The notes beneath the pieces were generated by a model. It saw only the letters and a program-made list of their open reading frames with translations. It was not told where the DNA came from and did no database searches. Shown piece by piece: positions 17,480 to 25,980 of a stretch of 64,000 bases of DNA; within the stretch, counting starts at the first letter, position 1; every line of letters begins with the position of its first letter. Origin of the DNA: CAVSZB01 sp964420395 (GTDB taxonomy: Bacteria; Krumholzibacteriota; Krumholzibacteriia; LZORAL124-64-63). The stretch is taken from contig CAYQTJ010000003.1 in assembly GCA_964420395.1 (NCBI GenBank), positions 1-64,000 on the forward strand. Reading direction: 5' to 3'. A program made the position numbers and the translations under genes.

Positions 17480-18319
17480 ATGATCGAGGTACGCGACGTG
17501 ACGAAGCGGTTCGGGACGACCGTCGCGCTCGATGCCGTCTCCTTCCGCCTGGGCGAGGGCGAGATCCTCGGTTTCCTGGGCCCGAACGGAGCCGGCAAGA
17601 GCACGGCGATGAAGATCATCACCACCTTCCTCGCGCCCGACGAGGGCACGGTGACGGTGGCGGGGATCGACGTCCAGGAGCAGCCGCTGGCGGTGCGCGG
17701 CCGGATCGGGTACCTGCCCGAGAACGTCCCGCTCTACGTCGACATGAACGTGCAGGAGTATCTGGAGTTCGTGGGCCGGGCGCGCGGCCTGCAGGGCCCG
17801 CGCCTGCGGGAGCGGCTCGACTGGTGCATCGACGCCTGCGCCCTCGGCAGCGAACTGAAGAAGCCGATCATCGAGTTGTCGAAGGGCTACCGGCAGCGCA
17901 CCGGCCTCGCGCAGGCGCTGATCCACGATCCCGACATCCTGATCCTCGACGAGCCCACGACCGGCCTCGATCCGCTGCAGATCCTCGGCATCCGCGACCT
18001 CATCCGCAGCCTGGCCACGAAGAAGAGCATCATCTTCTCGACGCACATCCTGCAGGAGGTGCCGCCGGTGACCGACCGGGTGGTCATCATCAACGAGGGG
18101 CGCATCGTGGCCGACGGGCGGATCGGCGACCTCGCCCGGCAGACGCTCGGCGGCGACCCGCTCTTCGAGCGCGACGTCGACGCGGCCGCCGCGACCCTGG
18201 CCCGCGGACGGGCCGGCGAGCTGGTCGAGCTGCACAAGGCGCGGATCGCCCTCGAGGACCTCTTCATCGCGCTGACCAAGCGGTCGGCGGCCGGCCGGGG
18301 GGCGGTGCGCCATGTCTAA
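17480..18319 (+). CDS. ABC transporter ATP-binding protein, GldA-like
   Basis: The start is set by GAGGAG 8 bases before the ATG at 17480; an in-frame extension upstream has no support. 279 residues. Walker A GPNGAGKST (34-42), signature ELSKGYRQRTGLA and Walker B DILILDEPTTGLDP are intact, so it should hydrolyse ATP. It is first of four overlapping or adjacent genes: ATPase, ABC-2 permease, GldG-like protein and DUF4340 protein. This set corresponds to GldA/GldF/GldG of Bacteroidetes gliding motility, but similar operons occur in many non-gliding bacteria. Substrate unknown. Confidence 0.88.
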   Translation: MIEVRDVTKRFGTTVALDAVSFRLGEGEILGFLGPNGAGKSTAMKIITTFLAPDEGTVTVAGIDVQEQPLAVRGRIGYLPENVPLYVDMNVQEYLEFVGRARGLQGPRLRERLDWCIDACALGSELKKPIIELSKGYRQRTGLAQALIHDPDILILDEPTTGLDPLQILGIRDLIRSLATKKSIIFSTHILQEVPPVTDRVVIINEGRIVADGRIGDLARQTLGGDPLFERDVDAAAATLARGRAGELVELHKARIALEDLFIALTKRSAAGRGAVRHV

Positions 18320-19037
18320 CGTCGTCACGATCTTCCGGCGCGAGTTCGCGGCCTACTTCAACAGCCCGATCGCGTACATCTTCATCATCGTCTTCCTGGC
18401 CCTCAACTGCGGCCTCTTCATGACGCCGTTCTTCCTCGCCGGCCAGGCCGACATGCGCGACTTCTTCGGCAACCTGCCGCTGTTCCTGATCTTCTTCATC
18501 CCGGCCCTCACCATGCGCCTCTGGGCGGAGGACAAGCGCAGCGGCACGTTCGAGCTGCTGATGACGCTGCCGATGCGCTCGGCCGAGGTCATGCTCGGCA
18601 AGTACCTCGCGGCCACGGCGTTCTACCTGGTGGCGCTGGCCGGCACGCTCCCGGTGCCGATCATGGTGAACGTGCTCGGCAACCCCGACGGCGGCGCCAT
18701 CGTCGCCGGCTACCTCGGCGCGGTGCTGCTGGGCGCGCTCTACATGGCGGTCGGCGTGTTCACGTCCGGCCTGATGCGCGACCAGATCTCGGCCTTCATC
18801 CTCGGCATGGTCGGCTGCTTCGTGCTGTTCCTGCTCGGCATGCCGGCGGTCGCGTCGACCATCGACGGCTGGTTCGGGGGGTTCGGCGCCTTCCTGCAGA
18901 ACGCCTTCGGACTGATGCCGCACTTCTCCTCGCTGACGCGCGGGGTGATCGAACCGGCCGACCTGGCCTATTTCCTCGGCCTGACCGCCGTCTTCCTCGT
19001 CCTGAACAACCTCTGGCTGGAAGGGAGGAAGTACTGA
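18312..19037 (+). CDS. ABC-2 type permease, GldF-like
   Basis: 241 residues with about six hydrophobic segments; the gene overlaps the ATPase gene by 8 bases. The opening NVVTIFRREFAAYFNSPIAYIF and LTMRLWAEDKRSGTFELLMTLP are typical of GldF/NosY-type permeases. It should be the membrane subunit partnering the upstream ATPase. The next gene starts one base after its stop, so the assembly order is preserved at the translational level. Confidence 0.87.
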   Translation: MSNVVTIFRREFAAYFNSPIAYIFIIVFLALNCGLFMTPFFLAGQADMRDFFGNLPLFLIFFIPALTMRLWAEDKRSGTFELLMTLPMRSAEVMLGKYLAATAFYLVALAGTLPVPIMVNVLGNPDGGAIVAGYLGAVLLGALYMAVGVFTSGLMRDQISAFILGMVGCFVLFLLGMPAVASTIDGWFGGFGAFLQNAFGLMPHFSSLTRGVIEPADLAYFLGLTAVFLVLNNLWLEGRKY

Positions 19038-19038
19038 G

Positions 19039-20796
19039 ATGGCACGCAAGCGCACGAACTTCCGCGTCACCTTCGGCGTCGCCGCGGCGCTGCTGCTGGC
19101 GATCGCGGTCTTCCTCACCCTGGTGCTGGGCAACCTGCCCGGCGCGCGGATCGACCTGACCGACGACCAGCTCTACACCATGTCGCCGGCGTCGGCGAAG
19201 ATCCTGGGCGGGCTCAAGGTGCCGGTCCAGGTGAAGCTGTACATCACCCCGCTCGCCAAGATGCCGACCGAGCTCAAGACGCTCGAGCGCGACATCGCGA
19301 ACAAGCTGCGCGACTACCAGCGCGCCAGCGACGGCATGCTGCAGTTCGAGGTCTTCGACCCGCAGAACAACGAGGAGCTGCAGAACCAGCTCGCGCAGAA
19401 GGGCCTGCGACCGTTCCAGGTGCAGTCCGTGGAGCGGGACGAGATCGGCGTGAAGCTGATCTGGAGCGCCATGACGATCGCCTACAAGGACAAGCCGGAG
19501 GAGATCATCCCCCAGGTCCTGCCCCAATCGCTCGCCACGCTGGAGTACGAGCTGGTCTCGCGCGTCTATCGGCTCACGACCGAACAGCGGGCCAAGGTGG
19601 CCGTCTTCGCGCCGCGGCAGCAGGTCGACCAGCAGACGATGATGATGTACCTGCAGGCCGGCATGCAGCCGCCCGAGCCGCGCGACGTCTACCAGGGCGT
19701 GAAGCAGCTGCTCGGGGAGGAGCACTACGAGGTGCAGGACGTGCAGTTCGGACAGGATTCGCGCCTCCAGGACGACGCCTCGGTGCTGCTCGTCCTCAAC
19801 CCGGCCGACCTGGACGCGCGGCAGGCCTTCGAGATCAACCGCGCGCTCAGCAACGGCATGAACGTGGTCCTGGCGCTGCAGGCCCACGACTACGACTACA
19901 CCCCCGGCGCGCGCGGCGGCTTCACCATCAGCGCCAACGCCCGCCGCTCCGGGCTGGACGAGATGCTCAAGGCGTTCGGCCTCGGGGTGTCGCCGGACCA
20001 CTTCTTCGACAGCAGCCTGCAGGTCCTGAGCGTGCCGCGCACCCAGAACGTGGGCGGCCTGCGCTTCCAGACCAACGAGCCGGTGCGGGCGCCGATGCAG
20101 ATCCTGGTGCCGCAGCCGCAGATGAACTCGGGGGCGTCGCTCACGAACCGCATCGGCAGCCTCCTCTACCTGTGGGGCACGCCGGTCACGCTCGACGCGG
20201 CCGCGCTGCAGCGCCACGGGCTGGAGACGACGACGCTGTTCACCTCGAGCGACAAGTGCTGGTCAGAGGAGTTCACCGAGGGGGTCGTGCCGGGCAGCCA
20301 CTTCAACGCCGCCGGACGCAAGTTCGACGGCCCGCAGCCGCTGGCCGTCCTCGTCACCGGGACGTTCCCCGACGCCTTCGCCGGGCGCCCCGTCCCGCCC
20401 TGGCCCGCCGACGCCGGGGCGGCCGGCGCCGCGTCCGACATCGTGGCGCCGCTGTCCCCCAAGCCGGCGCAGCTGATCCTGATCGGCAACGCGAAGATGT
20501 TCGACGACGCCGTCGTGCAGGCGGCCGACAACGCCACCTTCCTGCTCAACGCGGTCGACGCGCTGGCGCACGGCGCGGACCTCATCTCGATCCGCTCCAA
20601 GGCGATGACCCAGCGGGCGATCCGCCCGGTGGGCGACAGCCAGAAGGTCGCCTGGCGCCTCTTCGTCGTCGGCCTCGTGCCGGTCGGCCTGGCGATCTTC
20701 GGCATCTCCCGCGCGGCGACCCGCCGGCGCGACGCCACCCGCTACCGCGAGGCGATCGATCGCCGGGCCGCAGCGGCCGGGGAGGAGGGACGATGA
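19039..20796 (+). CDS. GldG-like ABC transporter auxiliary protein
   Basis: 585 residues, start ATG at 19039 one base after the permease stop. An N-terminal membrane anchor (12-32) is followed by a large extracytoplasmic region and a C-terminal membrane span near 540-558. RIDLTDDQLYTMSPASAKIL and LKTLERDIANKLRDYQ are the characteristic opening of the GldG/ABC_transp_aux family, which has an IFT52-like fold. It probably forms a complex with the two upstream proteins. A poorly conserved, Pro/Ala-rich insertion lies near 455-480. The biochemical role of the family is not established. Confidence 0.85.
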   Translation: MARKRTNFRVTFGVAAALLLAIAVFLTLVLGNLPGARIDLTDDQLYTMSPASAKILGGLKVPVQVKLYITPLAKMPTELKTLERDIANKLRDYQRASDGMLQFEVFDPQNNEELQNQLAQKGLRPFQVQSVERDEIGVKLIWSAMTIAYKDKPEEIIPQVLPQSLATLEYELVSRVYRLTTEQRAKVAVFAPRQQVDQQTMMMYLQAGMQPPEPRDVYQGVKQLLGEEHYEVQDVQFGQDSRLQDDASVLLVLNPADLDARQAFEINRALSNGMNVVLALQAHDYDYTPGARGGFTISANARRSGLDEMLKAFGLGVSPDHFFDSSLQVLSVPRTQNVGGLRFQTNEPVRAPMQILVPQPQMNSGASLTNRIGSLLYLWGTPVTLDAAALQRHGLETTTLFTSSDKCWSEEFTEGVVPGSHFNAAGRKFDGPQPLAVLVTGTFPDAFAGRPVPPWPADAGAAGAASDIVAPLSPKPAQLILIGNAKMFDDAVVQAADNATFLLNAVDALAHGADLISIRSKAMTQRAIRPVGDSQKVAWRLFVVGLVPVGLAIFGISRAATRRRDATRYREAIDRRAAAAGEEGR

Positions 20797-21845
20797 TCAA
20801 GAACCGCAACCTGCTCCTGCTGGGCGGCGTCCTGGCCGTCCTGATCCTGGTCAGCATCCTGCAGCAGGTCTCGCACCGGCGCGCCGTCTCGCGCCCGGCC
20901 CAGTCCCAGCTGCTCCCGGCCCCCTTCGCGAAGGAGGAGCTGACCCGCATCGTGCTCGGCCAGGGCCGGGACAGCACCGCCGTCGTGCTGGAGCGACTGC
21001 CCGACAAGTGGGTGGTCCGCACGGCCTACGGCCACCCCGCCAGCCAGCAGAAGGTCGACGATCTGGTCAAGGGCCTGTCCGAGCTGCGCGGCGAGTTCCG
21101 CTCGAAGTCGGCCGACGTGCTGGCCGACTACAGCCTCGACGACGAGCACGCCGTCAGCGTGGTGCTGTTCGGCAAGGACTTCCGTCCGGTGCTGCGGCTG
21201 CTGATCGGCCGCAAGCCGGCCGGCGCCGTGGGCGACTTCGTGCGCCGGCCCGGCGACAACGCGGTCTACCTCACCGGCGCCAGCCTGCTGACCGGGATGG
21301 GGCTCTGGAGCGGCCCGGCGCGGCCGCAGTCCCGCCATTTCCTGGAACTGCAGGCCTACGAGGCCGCGCGCGACGACGTCGACGCCATCATCCTGGACGA
21401 CGGAGGCCGGATCACCGAGCTCGTGAAGGAGATCCAGGCGCCCGCCTCCCCGCCGGCCGCCGCGACCGGCGAGCCGGCGGCCGCCGCCGCGCCCGACCGC
21501 AGCGTCTACGAATGGCGCATGGCGCGGCCGAAGGCGAAGCCGGCCCTCAAGACGAAGGCCGACGCCGTACTCAACTCCGTCGCCCTGGTCCGCGCCGCGG
21601 ACGTGGCCGATCCGGCCGGCTCGCTCGAGGAGTACGGCCTCTGGAAGGCGGCCCGCAAGGCGACGCTGCGCTTCAGCAGCGGCAAGGAGTTCACCCTCTA
21701 CTTCGGCGCCACCCGCCCCGCGCAGGGCGACGCGCCGGGCGGCGTCTACATGCGCACCGACACCGACAACACCATCTGGATCGTGCGCGACTCCCTCGTC
21801 GGCACGATCTTCCCCAAGACGGAGGAATTGCTGGCCGCGAAGTAG
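20793..21845 (+). CDS. DUF4340 protein of the Gld-like operon
   Basis: ATG overlaps the stop of the GldG-like gene (ATGA) and follows GGAGGAGGG; 350 residues. One N-terminal membrane span (6-24) anchors an extracytoplasmic region with DUF4340-type repeats: KWVVRTAYGHPASQQKVDDL, then ADYSLDDEHAVSVVLFG. DUF4340 proteins usually accompany GldG-like genes, as here, and have no known activity. A Pro/Ala linker is at about 215-235. It is last in the operon; a strong hairpin follows. Confidence 0.82.
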   Translation: MIKNRNLLLLGGVLAVLILVSILQQVSHRRAVSRPAQSQLLPAPFAKEELTRIVLGQGRDSTAVVLERLPDKWVVRTAYGHPASQQKVDDLVKGLSELRGEFRSKSADVLADYSLDDEHAVSVVLFGKDFRPVLRLLIGRKPAGAVGDFVRRPGDNAVYLTGASLLTGMGLWSGPARPQSRHFLELQAYEAARDDVDAIILDDGGRITELVKEIQAPASPPAAATGEPAAAAAPDRSVYEWRMARPKAKPALKTKADAVLNSVALVRAADVADPAGSLEEYGLWKAARKATLRFSSGKEFTLYFGATRPAQGDAPGGVYMRTDTDNTIWIVRDSLVGTIFPKTEELLAAK

Positions 21846-21880
21846 GCGGACGCCTCCGGCGCCACCCTCCGGCGCGCACA

Positions 21881-21906
21881 GGGGCCGCTCCCCCGGGAGC
21901 GGCCCC
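21881..21906 (+). terminator. Strong GC hairpin after the Gld-like operon
   Basis: Arms GGGGCCGCTCC (21881-21891) and GGAGCGGCCCC (21896-21906) pair perfectly over a 4-base loop, 35 bases after the DUF4340 stop. Only a weak pyrimidine run follows, as is common in GC-rich genomes. Confidence 0.65.
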
Positions 21907-22053
21907 GTCGCTTCCGACCCGCGCCGGCGGGGGCGGCGGCCCGTTTTGGCCGCCCGGTCCGTTTCCCTGCTTGAACTTTTTCCCCGCGGCCCCGATCGTA
22001 AACGTCGGCAAACCAGCGTTTCCCCGTCATCCGCCGCCCGCGAGGAGGGCCTC

Positions 22054-23460
22054 TTGCGCTCCAAAGCCGATTCCGGCGCGACCCCGGCTCCCGACGCCAC
22101 CGGCGCGGAGCCGCGCCTCCTGCTGCGCAACGGTCGGGTCCTGGACTACTACCCGCTCGACCTGCGCGCCGACCCCCGCCCCCGCGTCGAAACGGTCGAT
22201 CTGCGCGTCCGCGGCGACCGCATCGTCGCGCGCGGCGCCGGCCTGGCGCCCGAGCCGGGCGAGACGGTCGTCGACCTGGCCGGGGCGAACGTCCTGCCGG
22301 GCAACGTGAACGGCCACACGCACCTCTACGCCTCGCTGGCGCCGGGCATGCCGGCGCCGCGCCAGGTGCCCCGCTCGTTCACCGAGATCCTCACCGAGAT
22401 CTGGTGGCCGCTCGACCGCGCGCTCGACGCCGAGTCCATCCACCTCTCGGCCGCCGCGGGCGCCTGGGAGGCGGTGCGCAGCGGCACGACGCTGCTGTTC
22501 GACCACCACTCCAGCCTCACCGCCGTCGGCGGCTCCCTCGACCGCATCCAGGAGGGGATCGACCTCGTCGGCCTGCGCGCCTGCCTCTGCTACGAGGTGA
22601 CGGACCGGGGCGGGCCGGGCGGCCGCGACATGGCGCTGGAGGAGAACGACCGCTACCTGCGCGGGATCGCCGGCCGCGCCGACGGCGGCGTGCCGCGCTT
22701 CCGCGGACTGGTCGGCGCCCACGCCAGCTTCACGCTCGAGGACGACACGCTCGGCGCCCTGGCCCGACTGTGCGACACGCACCGCGTCGGCGTGCACATG
22801 CACCTGGCCGAGGGGACGACCGACCGCGAGGTGAGCCAGGACCGCGGCTGGAAGGACCCGCTCGAGCGGCTGCTCGACCACGGCCTCGTGCGCCCCGGCA
22901 GCCTGTTCGCGCACGGCGTCGACCTCACGCCGCTCGACCTGGCTGCGATCGAGGAGCGCGGCTCGTGGCTGGCGCACGCCGGCCGCTCCAACATGAACAA
23001 CGGCGTCGGCCGGGCGCCGGTGGACCGCTTCCCGGCCCGCTCCTGCTTCGGCACCGACGGCCTCGACGACAACATGTGGGCCGAGGCGCGCGCCACCTTC
23101 TTCCGCGGCAACGAGCCGGGCCGCGGCCCGCTCGGATTCTCCGGCGCGGCGCGCCTCTGGCTCGGCGGCTACCGCCTGGCGCGCGAGGTGTTCGGCGAGC
23201 CGTTCGGCGCGCTCGACGCCGGCGCCCCGGCCGACTTCCTCGTCGGCCAGGCGTTCACGCGCACGCCGCTCGAGCCGGACAACTGGCTCAGCCTGATGCT
23301 GTTCGGCTTCCACGCCTCGCAGATCGCCGAGGTGTACGTCGGCGGGCGGCGCGTCTACCGCGCCGGCGATCCGGCGCCGATCGATGTCGTCCGCTGCCAG
23401 GCCGCGGCGCGGCGCATCTGGGACGCCATGCGGGGCGGGCGGCGGGGTGCGAAGTCATGA
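22054..23460 (+). CDS. ssnA: SsnA-like amidohydrolase of the purine/urate-type locus
   Basis: A TTG start at 22054 is chosen because a perfect AGGAGG (22043-22048) lies 5 bases upstream; the longer open frame before it has no signal. 468 residues. Metal ligands NGHTH (His88, His90), HMHLAEG, AHGVDL and FGTDGLDDNMW fit the family. Stretches such as EIWWPLDRALDAESI and GRSNMNNGVGR closely match E. coli SsnA as I remember it, which separates it from guanine deaminase. SsnA belongs to the anaerobic purine/urate degradation gene set of gut bacteria; its exact reaction is not settled. Its stop overlaps the start of the YgeY-like gene. Confidence 0.85.
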   Translation: MRSKADSGATPAPDATGAEPRLLLRNGRVLDYYPLDLRADPRPRVETVDLRVRGDRIVARGAGLAPEPGETVVDLAGANVLPGNVNGHTHLYASLAPGMPAPRQVPRSFTEILTEIWWPLDRALDAESIHLSAAAGAWEAVRSGTTLLFDHHSSLTAVGGSLDRIQEGIDLVGLRACLCYEVTDRGGPGGRDMALEENDRYLRGIAGRADGGVPRFRGLVGAHASFTLEDDTLGALARLCDTHRVGVHMHLAEGTTDREVSQDRGWKDPLERLLDHGLVRPGSLFAHGVDLTPLDLAAIEERGSWLAHAGRSNMNNGVGRAPVDRFPARSCFGTDGLDDNMWAEARATFFRGNEPGRGPLGFSGAARLWLGGYRLAREVFGEPFGALDAGAPADFLVGQAFTRTPLEPDNWLSLMLFGFHASQIAEVYVGGRRVYRAGDPAPIDVVRCQAAARRIWDAMRGGRRGAKS

Positions 23461-24677
23461 GCGATCCGCGTCACCGGGACATCCTGGCGCGCGCCGGCGC
23501 GCTGCGCGACGCCAGCGCCGCCCTCCTGTGCGACCTCGTGCGCATCCCGAGCCCCTCGGGCGGCGAAGCGCGCGTGGTGGAGCGGGTGGCCGACGAGATG
23601 AAGGACGCCGGCTTCGACGAGGTCAAGGTCGACGGCCTCGGCAACGTGCTCGGCCGGATCGGCGACGGCCCGCGCGTGGTGGCCTTCGACGCCCATCTCG
23701 ACACGGTCGGCCTCGGCGACCCCGAACAGTGGACCTACGCGCCGCTCGGCGGCGAGATCGCCTTCGGCCGGGTGTACGGGCGCGGCGCCGTCGACCAGAA
23801 GGCCGGCATGGCCGGCATGATCACGGCCGGCCGCATCATCCGCGAACTGGGCCTCGCCCGCGACTGCCAGGTGTGGATGGTCGGCTCGGTGATGGAGGAG
23901 GACTGCGACGGCCTCTGCTGGCACTACATCCTGCAGGAGGGGGTGCTCAGGCCGGAGGTGGTCGTCTCCACGGAGCCGACCGGGCTCGCGCTCACGCGCG
24001 GCCAGCGCGGCCGCATGGAGATCCGCGTGGCGGCCACCGGCCGCTCCTGCCACGGCTCGGCCCCCGAGCGCGGCGACAACGCCATCACCAAGCTGGCCCC
24101 GGCGGTGCCGGCGATCGCGGCGCTCAACGAGCGCCTGCGCCACGACGACTTCCTCGGCAAGGGCACCTGCTGCGTCACCTGGATCGGCTCCGAGTCGCCC
24201 AGCCTCTGCGCCGTGGCCGACCTCTGCGAGCTGCACATCGACCGCCGCCTCACCGCCGGCGAGGACCGCGAATCGGCCCTGCGCGAGGTGCGCGAGGCGG
24301 TCGCCGCGGCCGGCGTGCCGGAGGCGCGGGTGCGCACGCTCGTGTACGAGGTGCCGTCCTGGCAGGGGCTCGTCTACCCGATGGAGAAGTACTTCCCCAC
24401 GTGGCTCATGCCGGAGGCGCACCCCGCGGTGCGCGCCGGCGTGGCGGCCCACGCCGGCCTGTTCGGCCGCGACCCGCTCGTGAGCCGCTGGACCTTCAGC
24501 ACGAACGGCGTGGCGATCGCCGGGATGCACGGCGTGCCGTGCGTCGGCTTCGGCCCGGGGCAGGAGGCGCAGGCGCACGCGCCCGACGAGCACGTCCCGA
24601 TCGACGACCTCGTGGCGGCCGGCGCCTTCTACGCCGCCTTCCCCGACGCTTTCACCGCCGCGGCCCCCCTCCCCTGA
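23457..24677 (+). CDS. ygeY: YgeY-like M20 metallohydrolase
   Basis: ATGA overlap with ssnA fixes the start; 406 residues. M20 metal ligands are present: DAHLDTVG (His80, Asp82), GRGAVDQKAG (Asp113), EEDCDGLCW (catalytic Glu147, metal Glu148), STEPTG, and the C-terminal QAHAPDEH. The runs GQRGRMEIRV and CHGSAPERGDNAI are hallmarks of YgeY within the ArgE/DapE group. The family hydrolyses amide bonds of small molecules; in the yge locus the substrate is presumed to be an acylated or carbamoylated purine breakdown product. It lies between the ssnA- and ygeW-like genes. Confidence 0.87.
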   Translation: MSDPRHRDILARAGALRDASAALLCDLVRIPSPSGGEARVVERVADEMKDAGFDEVKVDGLGNVLGRIGDGPRVVAFDAHLDTVGLGDPEQWTYAPLGGEIAFGRVYGRGAVDQKAGMAGMITAGRIIRELGLARDCQVWMVGSVMEEDCDGLCWHYILQEGVLRPEVVVSTEPTGLALTRGQRGRMEIRVAATGRSCHGSAPERGDNAITKLAPAVPAIAALNERLRHDDFLGKGTCCVTWIGSESPSLCAVADLCELHIDRRLTAGEDRESALREVREAVAAAGVPEARVRTLVYEVPSWQGLVYPMEKYFPTWLMPEAHPAVRAGVAAHAGLFGRDPLVSRWTFSTNGVAIAGMHGVPCVGFGPGQEAQAHAPDEHVPIDDLVAAGAFYAAFPDAFTAAAPLP

Positions 24678-24715
24678 GGCCCCGCGGCGCGGAACAACCC
24701 AAGGAGAGAGGGACG

Positions 24716-25693
24716 ATGAGCAAACCGCTGCGCGGACGCCACTACATCGACACCGAGGAGTGGGCCGACCACGAGATGGAGCTGATGCTCGACACGGCCG
24801 GCGACCTCAAGCGCAAGTTCTACCGCGACGAGCCGCACGCCCTGCTGCGCGACCGCACCCTGTTCATGCTGTTCTTCGAGCAGAGCACCCGCACGCGCAA
24901 CTCGTTCGAGGCCGGCATGACCCAGCTCGGCGGCCACGCGCACGACCTCACGCCCGAGAAGCTGCAGGTCAGCCACGGCGAGACCGCGCAGGACACCGCG
25001 CACGTGCTGTCGCGCTACGGCCACGGCATCGCCATCCGCAACTGCGACTGGGGCAAGGGGAACGCCTTCATGCGCAGCGTGGCGGCCATCAGCCGCGTCC
25101 CGGTGATCAACATGCAGTGCGACAAGTACCACCCGTGCCAGGCCGCGGCCGACCTGATGACCGTGCGCGAGAAGTTCGGGCACGACCTGCGGGGCCGCCG
25201 CATCGTCGTCTCGTGGACCTACGCGCCCAACTACGTGCGGCCGATCTCCGTGCCGCAGTCGGAGATCCTGATGATGACGCGCGCCGGCCTCGACGTCACG
25301 CTGGCCCATCCGCCGGAGTTCAAACTCGAGCCCGACATCCTGGCCCGGGCGCGGGCCAATGCCGCGCGCATGGGGACGAAGTTCGAGATCGCCGACGACA
25401 TGGACGCCGCCTTCGAGGGGGCCTCGGTCGTCTACCCGAAGTCGTGGGGCTGCCTGGTCCACGAGCCGGTGCGCGAGGCGGCCGTGAAGGTGATCGAGAA
25501 GTACCCCGGCTGGATCTGCGACGAGCGCCGCATGAAGCTGGCGCGCCCGGAGGCGATCTACATGCACCCGCTGCCGGCGAGCCGCGGCCTCGAGGTGACC
25601 GACGCCGTCATCGACGGCCCGCAGTCGGTCGTCTGGGACCAGGCGGAGAACCGCCTGCACACCGCCAAGGCCATCATGGCCTTGACGATGTAG
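24716..25693 (+). CDS. ygeW: YgeW-like carbamoyltransferase
   Basis: ATG at 24716 with AAGGAGAG upstream; 325 residues, shorter than E. coli YgeW (about 396). Carbamoyl-phosphate motif STRTR (57-61), HPCQ (139-142) and HPLP (284-287) are present. The run SVPQSEILMMTRAGLDVTLA and the VVYPKSW motif mark it as YgeW/knotted transcarbamylase rather than ornithine or aspartate transcarbamylase. In the yge pathway it would transfer a carbamoyl group between an amino compound and phosphate, in the catabolic direction yielding carbamoyl phosphate. It follows the YgeY-like gene by 38 bases and is followed by a small unknown gene. Confidence 0.85.
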   Translation: MSKPLRGRHYIDTEEWADHEMELMLDTAGDLKRKFYRDEPHALLRDRTLFMLFFEQSTRTRNSFEAGMTQLGGHAHDLTPEKLQVSHGETAQDTAHVLSRYGHGIAIRNCDWGKGNAFMRSVAAISRVPVINMQCDKYHPCQAAADLMTVREKFGHDLRGRRIVVSWTYAPNYVRPISVPQSEILMMTRAGLDVTLAHPPEFKLEPDILARARANAARMGTKFEIADDMDAAFEGASVVYPKSWGCLVHEPVREAAVKVIEKYPGWICDERRMKLARPEAIYMHPLPASRGLEVTDAVIDGPQSVVWDQAENRLHTAKAIMALTM

Positions 25694-25695
25694 CC

Positions 25696-25980
25696 GTGGC
25701 CGGGCCCTGGCGCAGGCTCTTCGGGGGCGGCCGGAGCGCGGCGGCCGCCCCCGCCCCGCCCCCCGGCGAGCTCGCCTTCTCGATCGTCCAGGACGGCCAG
25801 CGCCGCGACGTCACGGTGCGCGAGCTGGCGCTCGGCACCAAGCTGGCGTCCGACGCGCTCCTGCAACTGCTGGTCGAGAAGGGGATCCTCACGCCCGACG
25901 AGGTCCGCGAGCGGATCCGGCGCATCTCGAGCGAGACCTGGCGCCCCGGCGATCCCCCGGCCGGCGCGGGGCCGAAATGA
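25696..25980 (+). CDS. Small unknown protein between YgeW-like and PLP enzyme genes
   Basis: GTG start at 25696, two bases after the YgeW-like stop; 94 residues. The stop overlaps the next start (ATGA), so it is translated as part of the operon. The first 25 residues are basic and Pro/Ala-rich. The middle, ELAFSIVQDGQRRDVTVREL, looks like a short beta-rich unit, and LLQLLVEKGILTPDEVRERI is a helix pair. I do not recognise the family. A location in a catabolic operon suggests an accessory or regulatory subunit, but that is inference only. Confidence 0.6.
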   Translation: MAGPWRRLFGGGRSAAAAPAPPPGELAFSIVQDGQRRDVTVRELALGTKLASDALLQLLVEKGILTPDEVRERIRRISSETWRPGDPPAGAGPK